From Hydractinia symbiolongicarpus (Eukaryota; Cnidaria; Hydrozoa; Anthoathecata; Hydractiniidae), in contig NC_079881.1 in NCBI RefSeq assembly GCF_029227915.1, positions 12,935,501 through 12,999,500 on the forward strand: a DNA stretch of 64,000 bases, in the 5' to 3' direction. Position 1 is the first letter of the stretch; every line of letters begins with the position of its first letter. The position numbers were made by a program, and so were the translations under genes. The notes below the pieces were generated by a model. That model had not been told where the DNA came from, ran no database searches, and saw only the letters and a program-made list of their open reading frames with translations. Below are positions 23,273 to 33,969 of the stretch, one piece after another.

Positions 23273-26002
23273 ATGCCGCACTGTTGTGCTTATAAATGTC
23301 ACAATCAATCTAATTTAAATGATAATGTATCGTATCATAAATTTCCAAAGGATCCAGAATTAAATAAAACATGGATTGCCAAAGTCAAACGGACCTCACT
23401 GCCAAAATATCGGTACTTGTGTTCAACCCATTTCACCGAAGACTGTTTCGACAAATCTTTTGATATGCAACAAAAGTATACAGCAAATAAAAATAAAAAA
23501 ATGATTCGGAAGCTGGTGCCAGGGGCAATACCCACCTTATTCCCTCATATTGAGCCAACACCTGAGAGAGCATCATCCACAAAAAGATTGAAAGTCAAAG
23601 AACAAGCTGAGGTATTGTGATTTGCAATAACAACTTGGTGACCAGTCTTCAGCTTATAATTACGAGATATCAAATATGAAACTTCTTGAGAAAAATGATA
23701 AATATAGATACGTAAATTTATTTATCTTCCTTCCAATCATATACATTTTGTGTTATAAAAAGGTGTGACATATATAATATAATATACCTTAGTACCCAGG
23801 CCTTATCATTTGATTTTCTTTTAATTTCAGATTGTCTCAGACTTATTAGAAAAACAAGACTCTTATACAATTCCAGTTGATGATTTTGACAGTCTTGGAA
23901 GCCTCTCGCCTGCTGATTCTGATGTTCAAGGTTCTAGAAATATGTCAACTCAAACAGACATCACTTACAACACAGTCAGTGTGCAAACAGAACCGACGTA
24001 TTATCGAGATGCGTCTACCCTCACGAGGATGAGACACTTCAGAAGTATTAGGTGCCAAACAAAAACGTTCAAAAAGAACAATCCATCGAAAGGTGTACAA
24101 TTTCCAATACCCAAGAAAGGTATTTTAGAAAGTGATGGCGTAAAAATTGTTTGTCAGAATCGTGAGAGTGTGTCGACTGACGTGTTAGAGACTGTGGTGG
24201 CTGACAATTTTTGTAACAATTTGGGTGTTCAGAGTAGTGGTTTAGATGAAGCGGAGGATGTCATTAGTGCTGCTGTTGAAATTGTAAATAATAAATTGAA
24301 TGGTGTAAATAATAAATTGGATGGTGTAAATAATGAATTGGATGGTGTAAATAATGAATTGGAGGTTGTAAATAATGAATTGGAGGTTGTAAATAATGAA
24401 TTGGAATTGGATGATAAATCAGAAAGTTCGAGTGACGAATGTGGTGAAGACGCTGCTGATAGTGATTATGTTCCTTCACAGAATGAGAATGCAACAGAAT
24501 CTGATCTTTCGCAGAATGAGTGTGTCAGTTGGAAGGAGAAAATTAGAAATGAACGTGTATTTCTAGTTTACGAGAGTAAGTTATTTGAATTGCTCGGTCG
24601 GTGTCCAAGGTGTGGTGGGCCTGTTGATCAATCTGAAATCAGAGAAGTTATGAATACCGGTTCCCAATTGCATTTAAAAATTAATTGCTTCAATGAATGC
24701 AATATCGAATGGAAAAGTCAACCAATGGTCGGCTCACTAAACGGATTGGGAAATTTATTTATTTCAACATCAATCGCTTTTTCAGGGGTACCGTTTGCAA
24801 AAATTTCGAGGTTTGCATGGTTGATTAATTTGAAATTCATATCTGACAGTGTGTATTATCAGATTCGACGTGATTTCATCCTTCCCGTAGTTAGACAAAA
24901 GTGGAATGTCGAACGTAAACGTATGGTGGAATTGTTGAAATCGCGTGATGTCGTTGTTCTCGTTGGTGACGGAAGATGCGATAGCCCTGGTCATTCTGCA
25001 AAGTACTGCAATTATACGTTCATGGAAACACTTACCGGGAAAGTTATTAACACTGTTGTGGTACCTGTAACAGAAGTAAAGAATTCAAACGCCATGGAAA
25101 AAGAAGGGTTTGTTCGTATTTTACGACAGCTGCAAAATAATGATGTTCACGTGGATGTTGTGGCCACAGATAAACACACACAAATACGCAAACTAATGCG
25201 AGTGAACCCTGAGTTCAACACAATCAAACATCAATTTGATCCATGGCACGTTGCCAAAAATATAAATAAAAAAATCAATAAAATTGCAAAAAAGAAAAGT
25301 CATGAAAGTTTGTTAGAGTGGGTACCTTCAATAGTGAACCACTTCTGGTGGAGCGTTACAACTGCCAATGGCGATGCTGACCTTATCTATGAAAAATTTC
25401 AGTCAATCATCTATCACACTATCAACAAACATGAATGGCCGGGATGTAAAAAATTTAAAAGGTGTGAACATGAACCACTTACGAAAGAAGAACAAAAAAG
25501 TAAGAACTGGTTGTTAGAGGGTTCACCAGCTCATCAATATTTAGTTTCAATGGTCAGAGACAAGTCCTTCAAAAATGACTTGAAGTATTTAACGGATGTC
25601 GTGCACACAACGAATGTGGAAGTTTTTAACAACCTTTTGTTGAAGTATATTCCTAAGCAGTACCATTTTCAGCACGATCATATGGTCATGGGTGCTTATC
25701 TGGCTGCTTTGGATAATAACTTCAACTGCCAGCGAACTCAAGCAATTATTCAATCTGGTGAACAGCTTGGGAAACCACGCTTCAAAATTGCTTGGCGCAA
25801 ACCAACGAAGAAGTTAATCGCTAGAACAGTATTTGAGAAAAAAAATTATGAATACTTGAAGGTCATAATGATAGGTGCATACAAACGAGCGGCGAAACGT
25901 GAAAAACACAGGTCGAGAAAGCGAATCATGGCACCAAAAGAAAGAGCAAGCCGAGATGAAATAATTGAGAAGAAAACGAAAATGGCGAGATTTAAAACAT
26001 GA
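23273..26002 (+). CDS. Kolobok THAP transposase, two exons, intact
   Basis: Exon 1 (23,273-23,611) is a THAP zinc finger: CCAYKC near the start, FPKDP, KTWIAKV, YLCSTHF, and VPGAIPTLF. Exon 2 (23,831-26,002) follows a TTTCAG acceptor in phase; total about 836 residues. A CxxC zinc pair (CPRCGG) is near residue 371. Catalytic candidates are Asp at about 493 (VGDGRCDSPGHSAKY) and Asp at about 560 (ATDKHTQIRKLM), followed by HQFDPWHVAKN and the NVEVFNNLLLKY motif carrying the likely Glu. Residues about 265-306 are six copies of a 7-residue VNNELxx repeat (21-bp DNA repeat at about 24,285-24,410). It would bind the ends through THAP and cut and join at TTAA. Confidence 0.88.
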
Positions 26003-26120
26003 TATATACATGTAATTTAGAAAAGGTTTTGGGGGAAGCGATTTAATTCTATCAAATTTGAAAAACGTCCTGGGTTCTAAGTTCACAAATTCAGTCGAAT
26101 AGGCGTTTGTGTTAAGGGCT

Positions 26121-27054
26121 CTATCTGTTCTGTTCTTCGCTCGTCATGTACTCCCACGCCTGGATAATTTCAGACATCCCGTCTGCTCCCTCATCGTCGC
26201 CATCGAAATTCACATAAATTCCATTTTCTTCTGGAAATTTTTTTCTAATTTTTGAAACCACACAAGCGGGAATGATTCTACGAACATGTCTTCCAAGTTT
26301 TGTATAAACAAACCAAGAAAACTGTCGATACGCTGCGTAGCGATAAGTCCTAAAACGAGAAAAAGGCCTGGGGATGAGGTTCATTAAATGTATATTTTTG
26401 CATGTACATAAGTTGAGTATATTTTTTTGAGATATAAATAGAGTTATTTTGTTGTTTTGTGTTTTGTTGAGCGTGTTGAGAAACATTTTGTATGAGATCT
26501 ATGTTTGAGAATAATATATGTTTTTACCGATTCGGTATATTGTCTATGCAAGGTAGCCATGCACCTTCCCTGTCATTCAAACTAACCATAGCGGTCCATA
26601 AAACATGTGGATTTAAACACACAGCATCGAAACTTTCATGCTGAGTTACGCATGTATAATCTAGAAAAAAAACAAATTGGGAAAATTTACAAACTAGATC
26701 TAGAGGCCTGTCTCATACAGGTCCTGGGATCGAGCATATAAAAATTTCTTAGTTATTCATTCAACAAAATATGCACACTAATCAATTATACAGAATCATA
26801 CCACCAGAAATATATCTCAACTTTATTTCGTCGATTTCTGTGCAGCGTAAACATTCACGACTCACAGGCATCGTACAGCAAAACGAACATTTACACCATG
26901 AGGATGGTTCGACGTCTAGGCGATTGATACGAGGCTCTTGCTCTCTAACTTCTTCTGGACAGTCGGGAACATCTTCCCAACTATCATCGCTATCATTGTT
27001 GGAATTGTTAACAACCTTTTTTTGTGGTTCAAACTGGTAAGGATTTACAGACAT
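26121..27054 (-). CDS. P2X7 cytosolic (ballast)-type zinc domain protein in Kolobok, three exons
   Basis: Exons 27,054-26,802, 26,660-26,528 and 26,349-26,121, with GTATG and GTAAAA donors and TTTTCTAG and TCGTTTTAG acceptors; phases agree and give 204 residues. Conserved Cys/His pattern: WCKCSFC, ECLRC, CVTQHESFDAVCL, VLW, then YRYAAYRQFSWFVY, GRHVRRIIPACVV and KIRKKFPEENG, the signature of the cytosolic domain of mammalian P2X7 and of related domains common in invertebrate genomes. No channel part is present. The N-terminus is acidic (DSDDSWEDVP). Being inside the TTAA-bounded element, it is a transposon cargo or accessory gene; its role is unknown. Confidence 0.75.
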
Positions 27055-27616
27055 TTTGCTGCATTAACGAAACGATTTTCTTGTGTATTATGTATTTCGC
27101 GCGCTTTTGATACTGAACTGGCGCGTCACAACTTTGACCCATGGAAAAAAGACTGGACGCTAGAGTTGAATTTTACTGAAATATAATCACAACAAAATGG
27201 AGGCGAGCGCTGCTGTTTTTACGAGGTAAACATGGATATATCTTCTACATAATATTGATTTGGCTAAAAAGACTTTCTCTACTATATTTCTTTGAATGTT
27301 TTGAGTTGCATAAGCATTACTTGTGTAGACACCTCGGGATCCCTTTAACATGGTGTTCTTTTTTAGTTATACTATCATTGAGTCTTTTCATTTCTTCTTT
27401 TTTACGACGATTATGTCCAACAAGCTTTTTACCCTGTTCAACTCTTAGGGGTTCTTCTGTTTTGTTACTTTCTGCTCCTCCAATACTGTTGCTACTGCTG
27501 TTGTTGGTTTCACTATTTGCTGCTCTTCCATTACTACTACTATTAACGCTAGAATTTTTTACATAATGTCTACCTGTAATCATGGCTACACTAACTAGCG
27601 CTAACATTGCATCAAA

Positions 27617-28046
27617 TTAATAGTACATATCACATGTGAATCTCTGTAAAGCAGTATTAAGAAATGGATCATTCTCTAGATCATCATTTAGTTCCTTTTT
27701 ATTTTCCATACATAAAGCTCCACATGCTATATTAGAATATAAACCAATTAATGATTTTCCTAATGATTTGGTCATCTGGCCGCTTAATTTGCTCTCATAT
27801 CTTGTTGACATATTATTGATCTCATCGGCGTTCATCTCCATTATTTTTTGGTCAGTGTATTCTTTACCTAGATGTTGTTTAGAATTGCGTAATAGCACAC
27901 AATTAATCAGGATCTACTTCTTCAATTAGTTCTTCAATTAATGACTGCTCTATCTTTTTCTTTCTTCTGCCATTGCTTTTAGGTTTTGATTCTTTGCTAA
28001 CATTCTGCTCTAAATTAATTAGTTGATCAAGTACTTTGGAATCCAT
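27617..28046 (-). pseudogene. P2 conserved protein, homologous to the P1 protein at 894-1,494
   Basis: It starts at 28,046 with a Lys/Glu-rich segment (SKVLDQLINLEQN, NGRRKKKIEQSL). One frame change near 27,900 leads into KEYTDQKIMEMNADEINNMS, then SLIGLYSNIACG, KKELNDDLENDPF and a short end. P1 shows the same order: charged N-part, LYANLIGNI, and a DEL...EDPI box. Finding it in two different Polintons marks it as a core gene. Function unknown. Confidence 0.55.
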
Positions 28047-28188
28047 TACTATATTTATAAGAAAGAAAATCTTACGCAACTTATAACATGGATATATTTA
28101 AAAAAAAATTGTTAATAACAAAATTAAGCTAGCGTATTCAATCATTATATCATTAATTAACAAAATTTTAACAGTGTATCAACAAATT

Positions 28189-28806
28189 TTAGCAGGATTT
28201 TAAAAAATAATAACTAGTTGGTTGGTAACACTTCAGTATAAGTGTAGAGTATGGCAGATGTTGCAGGAGTGTTTTCAATCTATCTCGTTCATTCTTATCT
28301 GGCACAACATCATTCTTCCTTAAACAATCTTCAAAACTGTCCCTATCTTTGGTGAAGAACAAGCAAAGCCATTTAACTTGTTCTCTAACATCTTTTGAAA
28401 CCGAATTATACTTTTGTTTTAATACCCATATGGAGTGATTTCTATGTCTACCAGAGAATACAAGCTCTGATAATGCATCACGTTTTTTATTTATTTCATC
28501 TTCAGCAGAAAAATCATCAATTATAAATAGTGTTTCGTGGCCCTTAAAAGTATTGGTAAATAGTCTAATCCATTCATTTAATTTACATTCTACATCAGAA
28601 ACAATAAATACACTGTCATCATCCAGTAACTATTTTCTTGATAGGTACGTCTTATTATCTAAAACTGTTGGACATAGAATAATTATGTATTCAAAATGGT
28701 GTTTATAGTCAGTTTCAAGTAGCTTTAATAAGTATTCAGTTTTACCGCATGCGGTTGCACCAACAAACATTGCACTATGAGGAAATTTTGGAAAGTTATT
28801 TACATA
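28189..28806 (-). pseudogene. P2 packaging ATPase, one internal stop
   Basis: A32-like packaging ATPase of about 200 residues. Walker A GATACGKTEYL (about 28,755), LCPTV, Walker B LFIIDDF (about 28,540), and an SGRHRNHSIWVLKQKY segment that fits the family's sensor region. A TAG stop at about 28,628 splits it, and I see no in-frame Met before the P-loop. It lies just downstream of the capsid gene, the usual Polinton order. P1 has a homologue at 1-221. Confidence 0.8.
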
Positions 28807-28809
28807 AAA

Positions 28810-30052
28810 TTAACAAATGCGCCATTTAAAATGTTTTTTGGGCATCCATAAATAGATAGATAAACACTGCAGATTACCATCGGCTCCAGCCGTCTTTGCA
28901 ATAGCAAGAGTAATACCTTTTGAAGCATTACCTGTTCCATGTAGTGTGTTATCATCGAATAATCTGAAATCCAACCAATCCAAATTGTAATAATCTACCA
29001 TTCTCATATCAAATACATTTAACTCATGTTGTGCTAAGCCATGTTGTTTCCATCTGCCAGCACCAAAGTGTTGCTTTATTTCATCCCATTGTTGATAGTT
29101 TTTCATCCCCTTTGCGAATAATTGATTAGATTTTCCTTCAACAGCTATCTCAACATTAGTAATTTTAGGGTTGTAGAATTGTCTCTTGCCCAATCAGACT
29201 CTTTTGTAAACAGCATTAGAATACCTTTTAGACTCTTGGCTGGTGTGTTAAAATTCATATTCCATACCGTATCACCATCTTTAAGAACAACATGTCTGTA
29301 TCTTAAAATGAGGTCATACAAAATGCTCGTCTTCATAATATTCAGTTTTGTCATCAGATGCCAAACTTGAATTAGAAATTACATCAAACTCCAATGAGAT
29401 GTTGCTAATTGTGTATGTAGCGTCTGTTTTATCACTCTTAATCACTTTATTGTATTCATTAAACGTTAGTTCATATGAAAGCCTACCCGCTAGTCCAGAC
29501 TGATAGAAGGACATAGAACTTTCCAGCATTTCAAAGTCTAGTGGAATATAAAACTTTTTACCAAATGCAGTAGATATTGCTTCATCTCCAGTATTGGCCG
29601 CTTTGTCTCCTGCACCAATTCGATATTTAATGGCATTTTCAGTTTGTCAATTTCCTTTGGTAACGATACCTTGAAATATAGCATTACGTCTTTCAGCATA
29701 TGCCATCCATAGGTCATAATATGTGTCAAGTGTGTCGCTATCATCAATACTAAGTATCTCATTGCCCTCATTTTTTATAACTTTATTCTTAATAATATAG
29801 CCCTTCCAACATTTTAAACCAATGTTCTGTTCACATCATCGGTTGAATTAAGAGTAATATCAAATGTCAACTTGGTTGTTCCTGGAACAATGGCATCTTT
29901 AGCTTCCAAATTTGGAAACCGTACATTTAACATCTTATTTACTCCAAAAGTAGTTGGATTATTAGTGACGACAATTTTTTGTCTATTCCCTTTAATTCCA
30001 AAAGCATTTCAAGTGATCTATTAGGTTTTAGTTTTTCTCCTGTGGTTGTCAT
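28810..30052 (-). pseudogene. P2 major capsid protein (double jelly-roll), frameshifted
   Basis: Starts MTTTGEKLKP at 30,052. The reading passes through several frames: ILSIDDSDT/YYDLWMAYAERRNAIFQG (about 29,700), IPLDFEMLESSM (about 29,530), YELTFNEYNKVI and ISNISLEFDVI (about 29,420), ILYDLILRYRHVVL, SLKGILMLFTKESDW (about 29,200), then WKQHGLAQHELN and TLHGTGNASKGI (28,900). At least four frame changes and one stop. These motifs match the large capsid-like protein I know from cnidarian and fish Polintons. Assigned by that recognition and by its position beside the ATPase; the fold itself cannot be seen in sequence. Confidence 0.7.
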
Positions 30053-30076
30053 TATATATTTATACGATAGAAAAAG

Positions 30077-30647
30077 TTAAACAATATGAAGAACAATTGA
30101 TGTAGGTAAATTACTGTTCATAATATTTCTGTCATTATCTCGTAGCTCAACTTTAATATAATCTATTATACCATTTCAATATTATTGTATCACCAAATGA
30201 GACATCTTTTGGTGTGTATCCAGTATGAAGGGTATTGGATGGAATCCCATTATGGAGGTTATCTGTTGCAGAGAGAGCATCAGTAGAGAAAGTAAATGAT
30301 TTTTTAGATAGCAGCAGATCAACGTAATTATTATTATTTACTCCTAATCTGTTGCCAAGATAGTGATCAAACTTTTTTATTCCACTTCCAGTTATAGATT
30401 TTCCAGTTAATGTACTATAATTTATTCTACTGCTGATATATCTTAAAATATCATTAATACTATAGAACCCTTTTTTAACAATAATGTGTGTATAATTTGT
30501 TAGATACATCTTCTCGTCTTCTTCAATGTTGTAAAACGTGTAAACCAAACGCGCTCTAACTAAACCAATTCTTTTACTATTATTTCTATTGTCGATAGGT
30601 TTTTGCAAATCAATACCTTTTGAAATGTCATCTATTACAATATACAT
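30077..30647 (-). pseudogene. P2 probable minor capsid (penton-like) protein
   Basis: The open part (30,647-30,153) encodes MYIVIDDISKGIDLQKP, a conserved-looking VRARLVYTFYNIEEDEK, THIIVKKGFYSINDILRYI and SFGDTIILKW. A one-base shift then continues to a stop at 30,077 (VELRDN...IVLHIV). About 190 residues, no membrane segment, beta-rich look. The place next to the major capsid gene fits the Polinton minor capsid, but I identify it by position more than by motif. Its start is about 20 bp from that of the divergent plus-strand gene. Confidence 0.5.
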
Positions 30648-30667
30648 TTTCTGAGTTATATAATACA

Positions 30668-31567
30668 ATGAATAGAATTTATAAATACGATCCTAAAATA
30701 TCCGGGTTTTATGAACTAAAAAGGTTGGAAATACCTACAACAAATCAAAGCAAAGGACCTATGCATACAGAATATAGTGGTTTCGGAGAATGTAGGTGAT
30801 ATTGAGAGTTTCCAGAGTAAGTTTCCAAACATATTTACCACCTATGAGGTAGGAGCAGTTAGAGCAGGAGATCCAACATTTAAATTAAACTCAATTAAGA
30901 ACAACACGCCTGGCGATTAATATTATGATTCCAACAGTTTTGCTAGATGGATTATAAAACATTCGAGGGGTTAAGAACAATTGGCGTACAGAAGCTTAGT
31001 GAATCCGTTAGAACCTATTCATACCTACTACTAACGTCCCAAACTTCAACAAGATCTAGTATTCTGAGTAATTCAGGTCCAGCAGTAGAGTGCTAACAAG
31101 TGTTTCTGAATAACTTTGTAAACATAATTAATAGACATGTGGATATAGCAGAGGACATTAAAAGATTTCAGGATACACTACAATATGCTAGAAGTAAAGT
31201 TGATTATGTTGTTGGTGAAAACGTGTATATGTTACCAAGTGATATGAACCTTAGAATAGGTAAAGTTAATAATTATAATAATGAAATCCTAGTATCGAAA
31301 TCAGACTTTGGCTTGGGTACTAATCTTAAAGTTAATACAGAAAAGAAACCGGATCCAAAACCTATACCAAAACAAAAGAAACCAGATCCAACTACACCAA
31401 AGAAAAAGAAACCAGATCCTATACCACCAAAGAAGACAGATCCTACAATTCCAAAGCGAAAGACTACTGATAATACAAAACCAGAAGTACCGACAGGTGA
31501 AATAACTCATGAGGACGAGAAAATAGCTCTAATTTTTAATATAACTACTGTGTTTTCAATATGGTAG
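30668..31567 (+). pseudogene. P2 Pro/Lys-rich protein, plus strand, frameshifted
   Basis: Starts MNRIYKYDPKISGFYELKRL at 30,668, changes frame at about 30,795 and again before 31,100, then is open to 31,567. Middle part is helical (NRHVDIAEDIKRFQDTLQYA). The C-terminal part (31,335-31,500) is a repeat of KKPDP(x)PPKK units. Divergent from the minor capsid-like gene, it may share a promoter in the 20-bp gap and the surrounding AT-rich DNA. Family not recognised; a structural (fibre or scaffold) role is a guess. Confidence 0.5.
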
Positions 31568-31584
31568 TATCTTTTTTAGATAGA

Positions 31585-32406
31585 TTATCCTCTTTTTCTT
31601 GACATAAAGTATGTATAGATTAACACACCTATACCTGTAATATGTGCCCATACATTTTGGGATAGTCATCCAATGGCATCCTTTGCTCTATTTAGTATCC
31701 ATGCGACCACGGATCCTATTATACCTGGTAGTGCTGCTGCTGCTTTTCCTGCTACTTTACCAAATAGGCCAGTGAGTGCTTTCAACTTGTTCTTTATCCA
31801 TTCCTTGGCACCTCCTTTACCACTAGGTTTATCACCTCCACCACTGGCTGCTGCTGCTGCTGATCCACTACCTGGTAATAATGGTTCAACTAGGACACCA
31901 ATAGCCATACCAAGGGGTGTTAGAATTGATACTATTGTTACACCCTGTTCACGGAAGAGGTTTTTAATCCTTTCGCCTAGTGTACCGGTTTCCTTATCTA
32001 AAAATCGTGTAAGTGAATCTTTAATATTGTTTATTTGGTTTAAAATTTTGTTCTTTAATATGCTAATCTGTTTATTTCTTCCATCTAATTACATCTCTAA
32101 ATCATCAATCCTTTTATTAATAATTATTCAATTCTATCTCTTCTTCATCCTCCGTATAGTCCTCACTATTTGAAATTTCCGATTTCTTTTCTTGTTCTAA
32201 TTTATGTGATTTTCTGATTTAATCTGTTCAGCCATAGCTTTTCTAAAAGCCCCATTAAATGTTTACATTGCTTTATCATGACCCTTCAGCTCTCGCTCTG
32301 TGAATCCAATAATTAGTGGCGTATTTTCATCACCCCCGAATGATGTTTCTTCAAAATCTTCATTAAAAGTACTAAGTTCCTCTGAGGCTTGACTAGGCAT
32401 TTCCAT
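31585..32406 (-). pseudogene. P2 Ala/Gly-rich membrane-active protein, broken
   Basis: Starts MEMPSQASEELSTF at 32,406, with stops and frame changes to about 32,050; then open: TLGERIKNLFREQGVTIVSI, MAIGVLVEPLLPG, an Ala/Gly/Lys stretch, EWIKNKLKALTGLFGKVAG, and AALPGIIGSVVAWIL. A TGA then precedes the last membrane-type helix (HITGIGVLIYTYFM), ending at 31,585. Amphipathic and hydrophobic helices around a low-complexity Ala/Gly linker suggest a capsid-internal membrane-lytic or membrane protein. A comparison with adenovirus pVI is speculation. Confidence 0.5.
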
Positions 32407-32409
32407 GAC

Positions 32410-33429
32410 TTACTGGTTTGATGATAATGATTGTATACCACTAGCCGCATTGGTTAAGTTTTTATTTAGATTGGTTGTCTTTTTGCTTAATTCTTCTTTT
32501 GCTAATTTAGATGAATGTGGATTAAAAATTTTGCGCCTAATATTCTCTTATACTCTTTTGCAGTTGTAAATCTTCCCCCAATTAATAATTCTTTATATAA
32601 ACCCTGTACACTATGGAATGAAATCCTTTTATCTTTTTTGATTCTGCATCTTTTATTTTAACATTTCCATTTTCTTTTATTTTAACATATTCTTTGTGCA
32701 GATTCGAAGCTATCGTTTTAGCCATCCTAACTTTTTGTTTTTCCACTCAGTTATGTTATTAATCTCTTCCGTCAATTCGTCTTTTTCAGCAATTTACTCT
32801 TCTAACATTTTACCTTCATCTATATTAGAAGCTCTGCAAGGGGGGGGGGGGTGAAATTTCTCTTTCATGTCTTCGTGGTTTTACGCCCACGCGTATCACC
32901 CCAGTAACTTCAGGCTGGTCCTGACCAAGGCTGGTCCTAAGCATCAATCACCTGTGTAAGGCTGAGTGTTGGGATCCCGTAACACGTGTAAAGCTACAGC
33001 CAGGTTCACAAGTCCTGGCGCATAGGTAGTTGTTTACCCCCTTTTTATAGTTTTATTTATTTGTATACACGCTTTATGTCAATATATGTTGTTGTTTTTT
33101 TGTTTTGTTGTTGCAATACTTGTATTGTCCAGAGGGTTGCTTTTTCAATTAACTTGGTTGTACAGACCATCCTTGTAAAAGGGAGATCTTGCTTTGCATA
33201 GAGATCTTTAGAGGGTTTAACCTCTACCACTTAAAATAAGAGTCATTAGACTAGTCGAATCACTACAGCTTGCTGTTTTGTTATCTCATAATTTTAACCT
33301 TGTTTGTAATTCATTTTGCTGACGATATTCTTCATCAAAATTTAATACACTATCACCATTATAATCTTTAGATTCATCGAAAGTTTTATTAAATTCATCG
33401 TTATCTAATGGTTCAAATCCATCTGCCAT
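32410..33429 (-). pseudogene. P2 helical protein, interrupted by an insert
   Basis: The N-terminal piece (33,429-33,296) starts MADGFEPLDNDEFNKTFDES and is acidic. A foreign stretch (about 32,840-33,295) follows. The rest (32,836-32,410) reads SNIDEGKMLEE, ITEWKNKKLGWLKR, HSVQGLYKELLIGGRF and ends AASGIQSLSSNQ, with several stops and shifts. Predicted mostly helical, unknown function. Directly upstream of the Ala/Gly-rich gene with 3 bp between them, so probably co-expressed. Confidence 0.45.
32840..33295. repeat. Unassigned insert with a G12 run
   Basis: Begins with 12 G (32,840-32,851) and continues with GC-richer DNA unlike its surroundings (CCCACGCGTATCACC, CAGGCTGGTCCTGACCAAGG with a near-duplicate GGCTGGTCCTAAGC). 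No ORF, no clear inverted ends. It breaks the coding sequence of the flanking P2 gene, so it is a later insertion; a SINE or MITE is likely. Confidence 0.45.
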
Positions 33430-33472
33430 TGTATAATATATAACTAGAATAATTTATTTTGTATATAATATA

Positions 33473-33967
33473 ATGAAACAAATCATATGCTTTGGATATA
33501 GTGGTGAAGATTGTTCAGACGCTGAATTAACTAAACTATTGAATTGGTATAAATATTACCATAAGTTGTACATATGCTAAAAATGGAAATAAAAACGTAC
33601 TAAAAAACTAAAATTGGTTCTAAATATGGTTAGTACAACATTAATTGTTGTTGGTGGGATTGCTGGAACAATAACTGCAAATGCCATCATATTCGGCTCT
33701 ATAAGCAGCGTTGGTGTCATTATACAGGGATACATCACAAAAACAAATATTGTTAACAAGGTTGAGATGTATAAATTTGCATACACATCATACAATAAGG
33801 TTCTTACCCAAATACAGTCATTTCTTAATTGAATAAAATATGAGGATACTACATTTCTATTAGATATGGTGATATTAGATGGTATTATTACTGACCTATG
33901 TCCACCAATTAATGGGAATGAGAAGATTTATGGTTCTGAACATAATTTGACCAGCCCTTTTCCATAG
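33473..33967 (+). pseudogene. P2 small membrane protein next to integrase
   Basis: Starts MKQIICFGYSGEDCSDAELTK at 33,473. After a broken stretch, the main frame (from 33,626) has MVSTTLIVVGGIAGTITANAI and SISSVGVIIQGYI, two hydrophobic Gly-rich segments, then KFAYTSYNKVLTQIQSFL. A stop at about 33,830 is followed by in-frame DTTFLLDMVILDGIITDLCPP to 33,967. Such small proteins often sit just before the integrase in Polintons of this type. Function unknown. Confidence 0.5.
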
Positions 33968-33969
33968 AT

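Larger units (their letters stand above)
22809..27344 (+). mobile_element. Kolobok DNA transposon, complete (4.5 kb)
   Basis: TTAA at 22,805-22,808 and 27,345-27,348; terminal inverted repeats of about 27 bp starting AGGGATCCCGAGGTGTCTAC. A TTAA target is the hallmark of Kolobok and piggyBac; the THAP-containing transposase points to Kolobok. It holds a two-exon transposase on the plus strand and, on the minus strand, a three-exon gene with a P2X7-type zinc domain. No stop or frameshift is visible in either, so this is a well-preserved, probably young copy. Confidence 0.9.
22607..27607 (-). pseudogene. P2 Ser/Asn-rich membrane protein, split by Kolobok
   Basis: The N-terminal piece (27,607-27,345) starts MLALVSVAMITGRH, is then rich in Ser and Asn, then KRRKKEEMKRL-like basic sequence. 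The C-terminal piece (22,808-22,607) has one membrane segment (YVVVGAGILLLGASYIAY) and a Pro/Glu tail. The Kolobok element and its TTAA duplication lie exactly between, and the frame agrees across the site. Unknown function; likely a virion or membrane protein. Confidence 0.55.

Noticed and set aside
28200-30052. Many short minus-strand frames as separate small genes
   Set aside because: They carry consecutive motifs of one capsid gene and one ATPase, so frameshifts explain them.
31673-32173. 166-codon plus-strand frame
   Set aside because: Shadow of the minus-strand Ala/Gly-rich Polinton gene, which has the conserved pattern.
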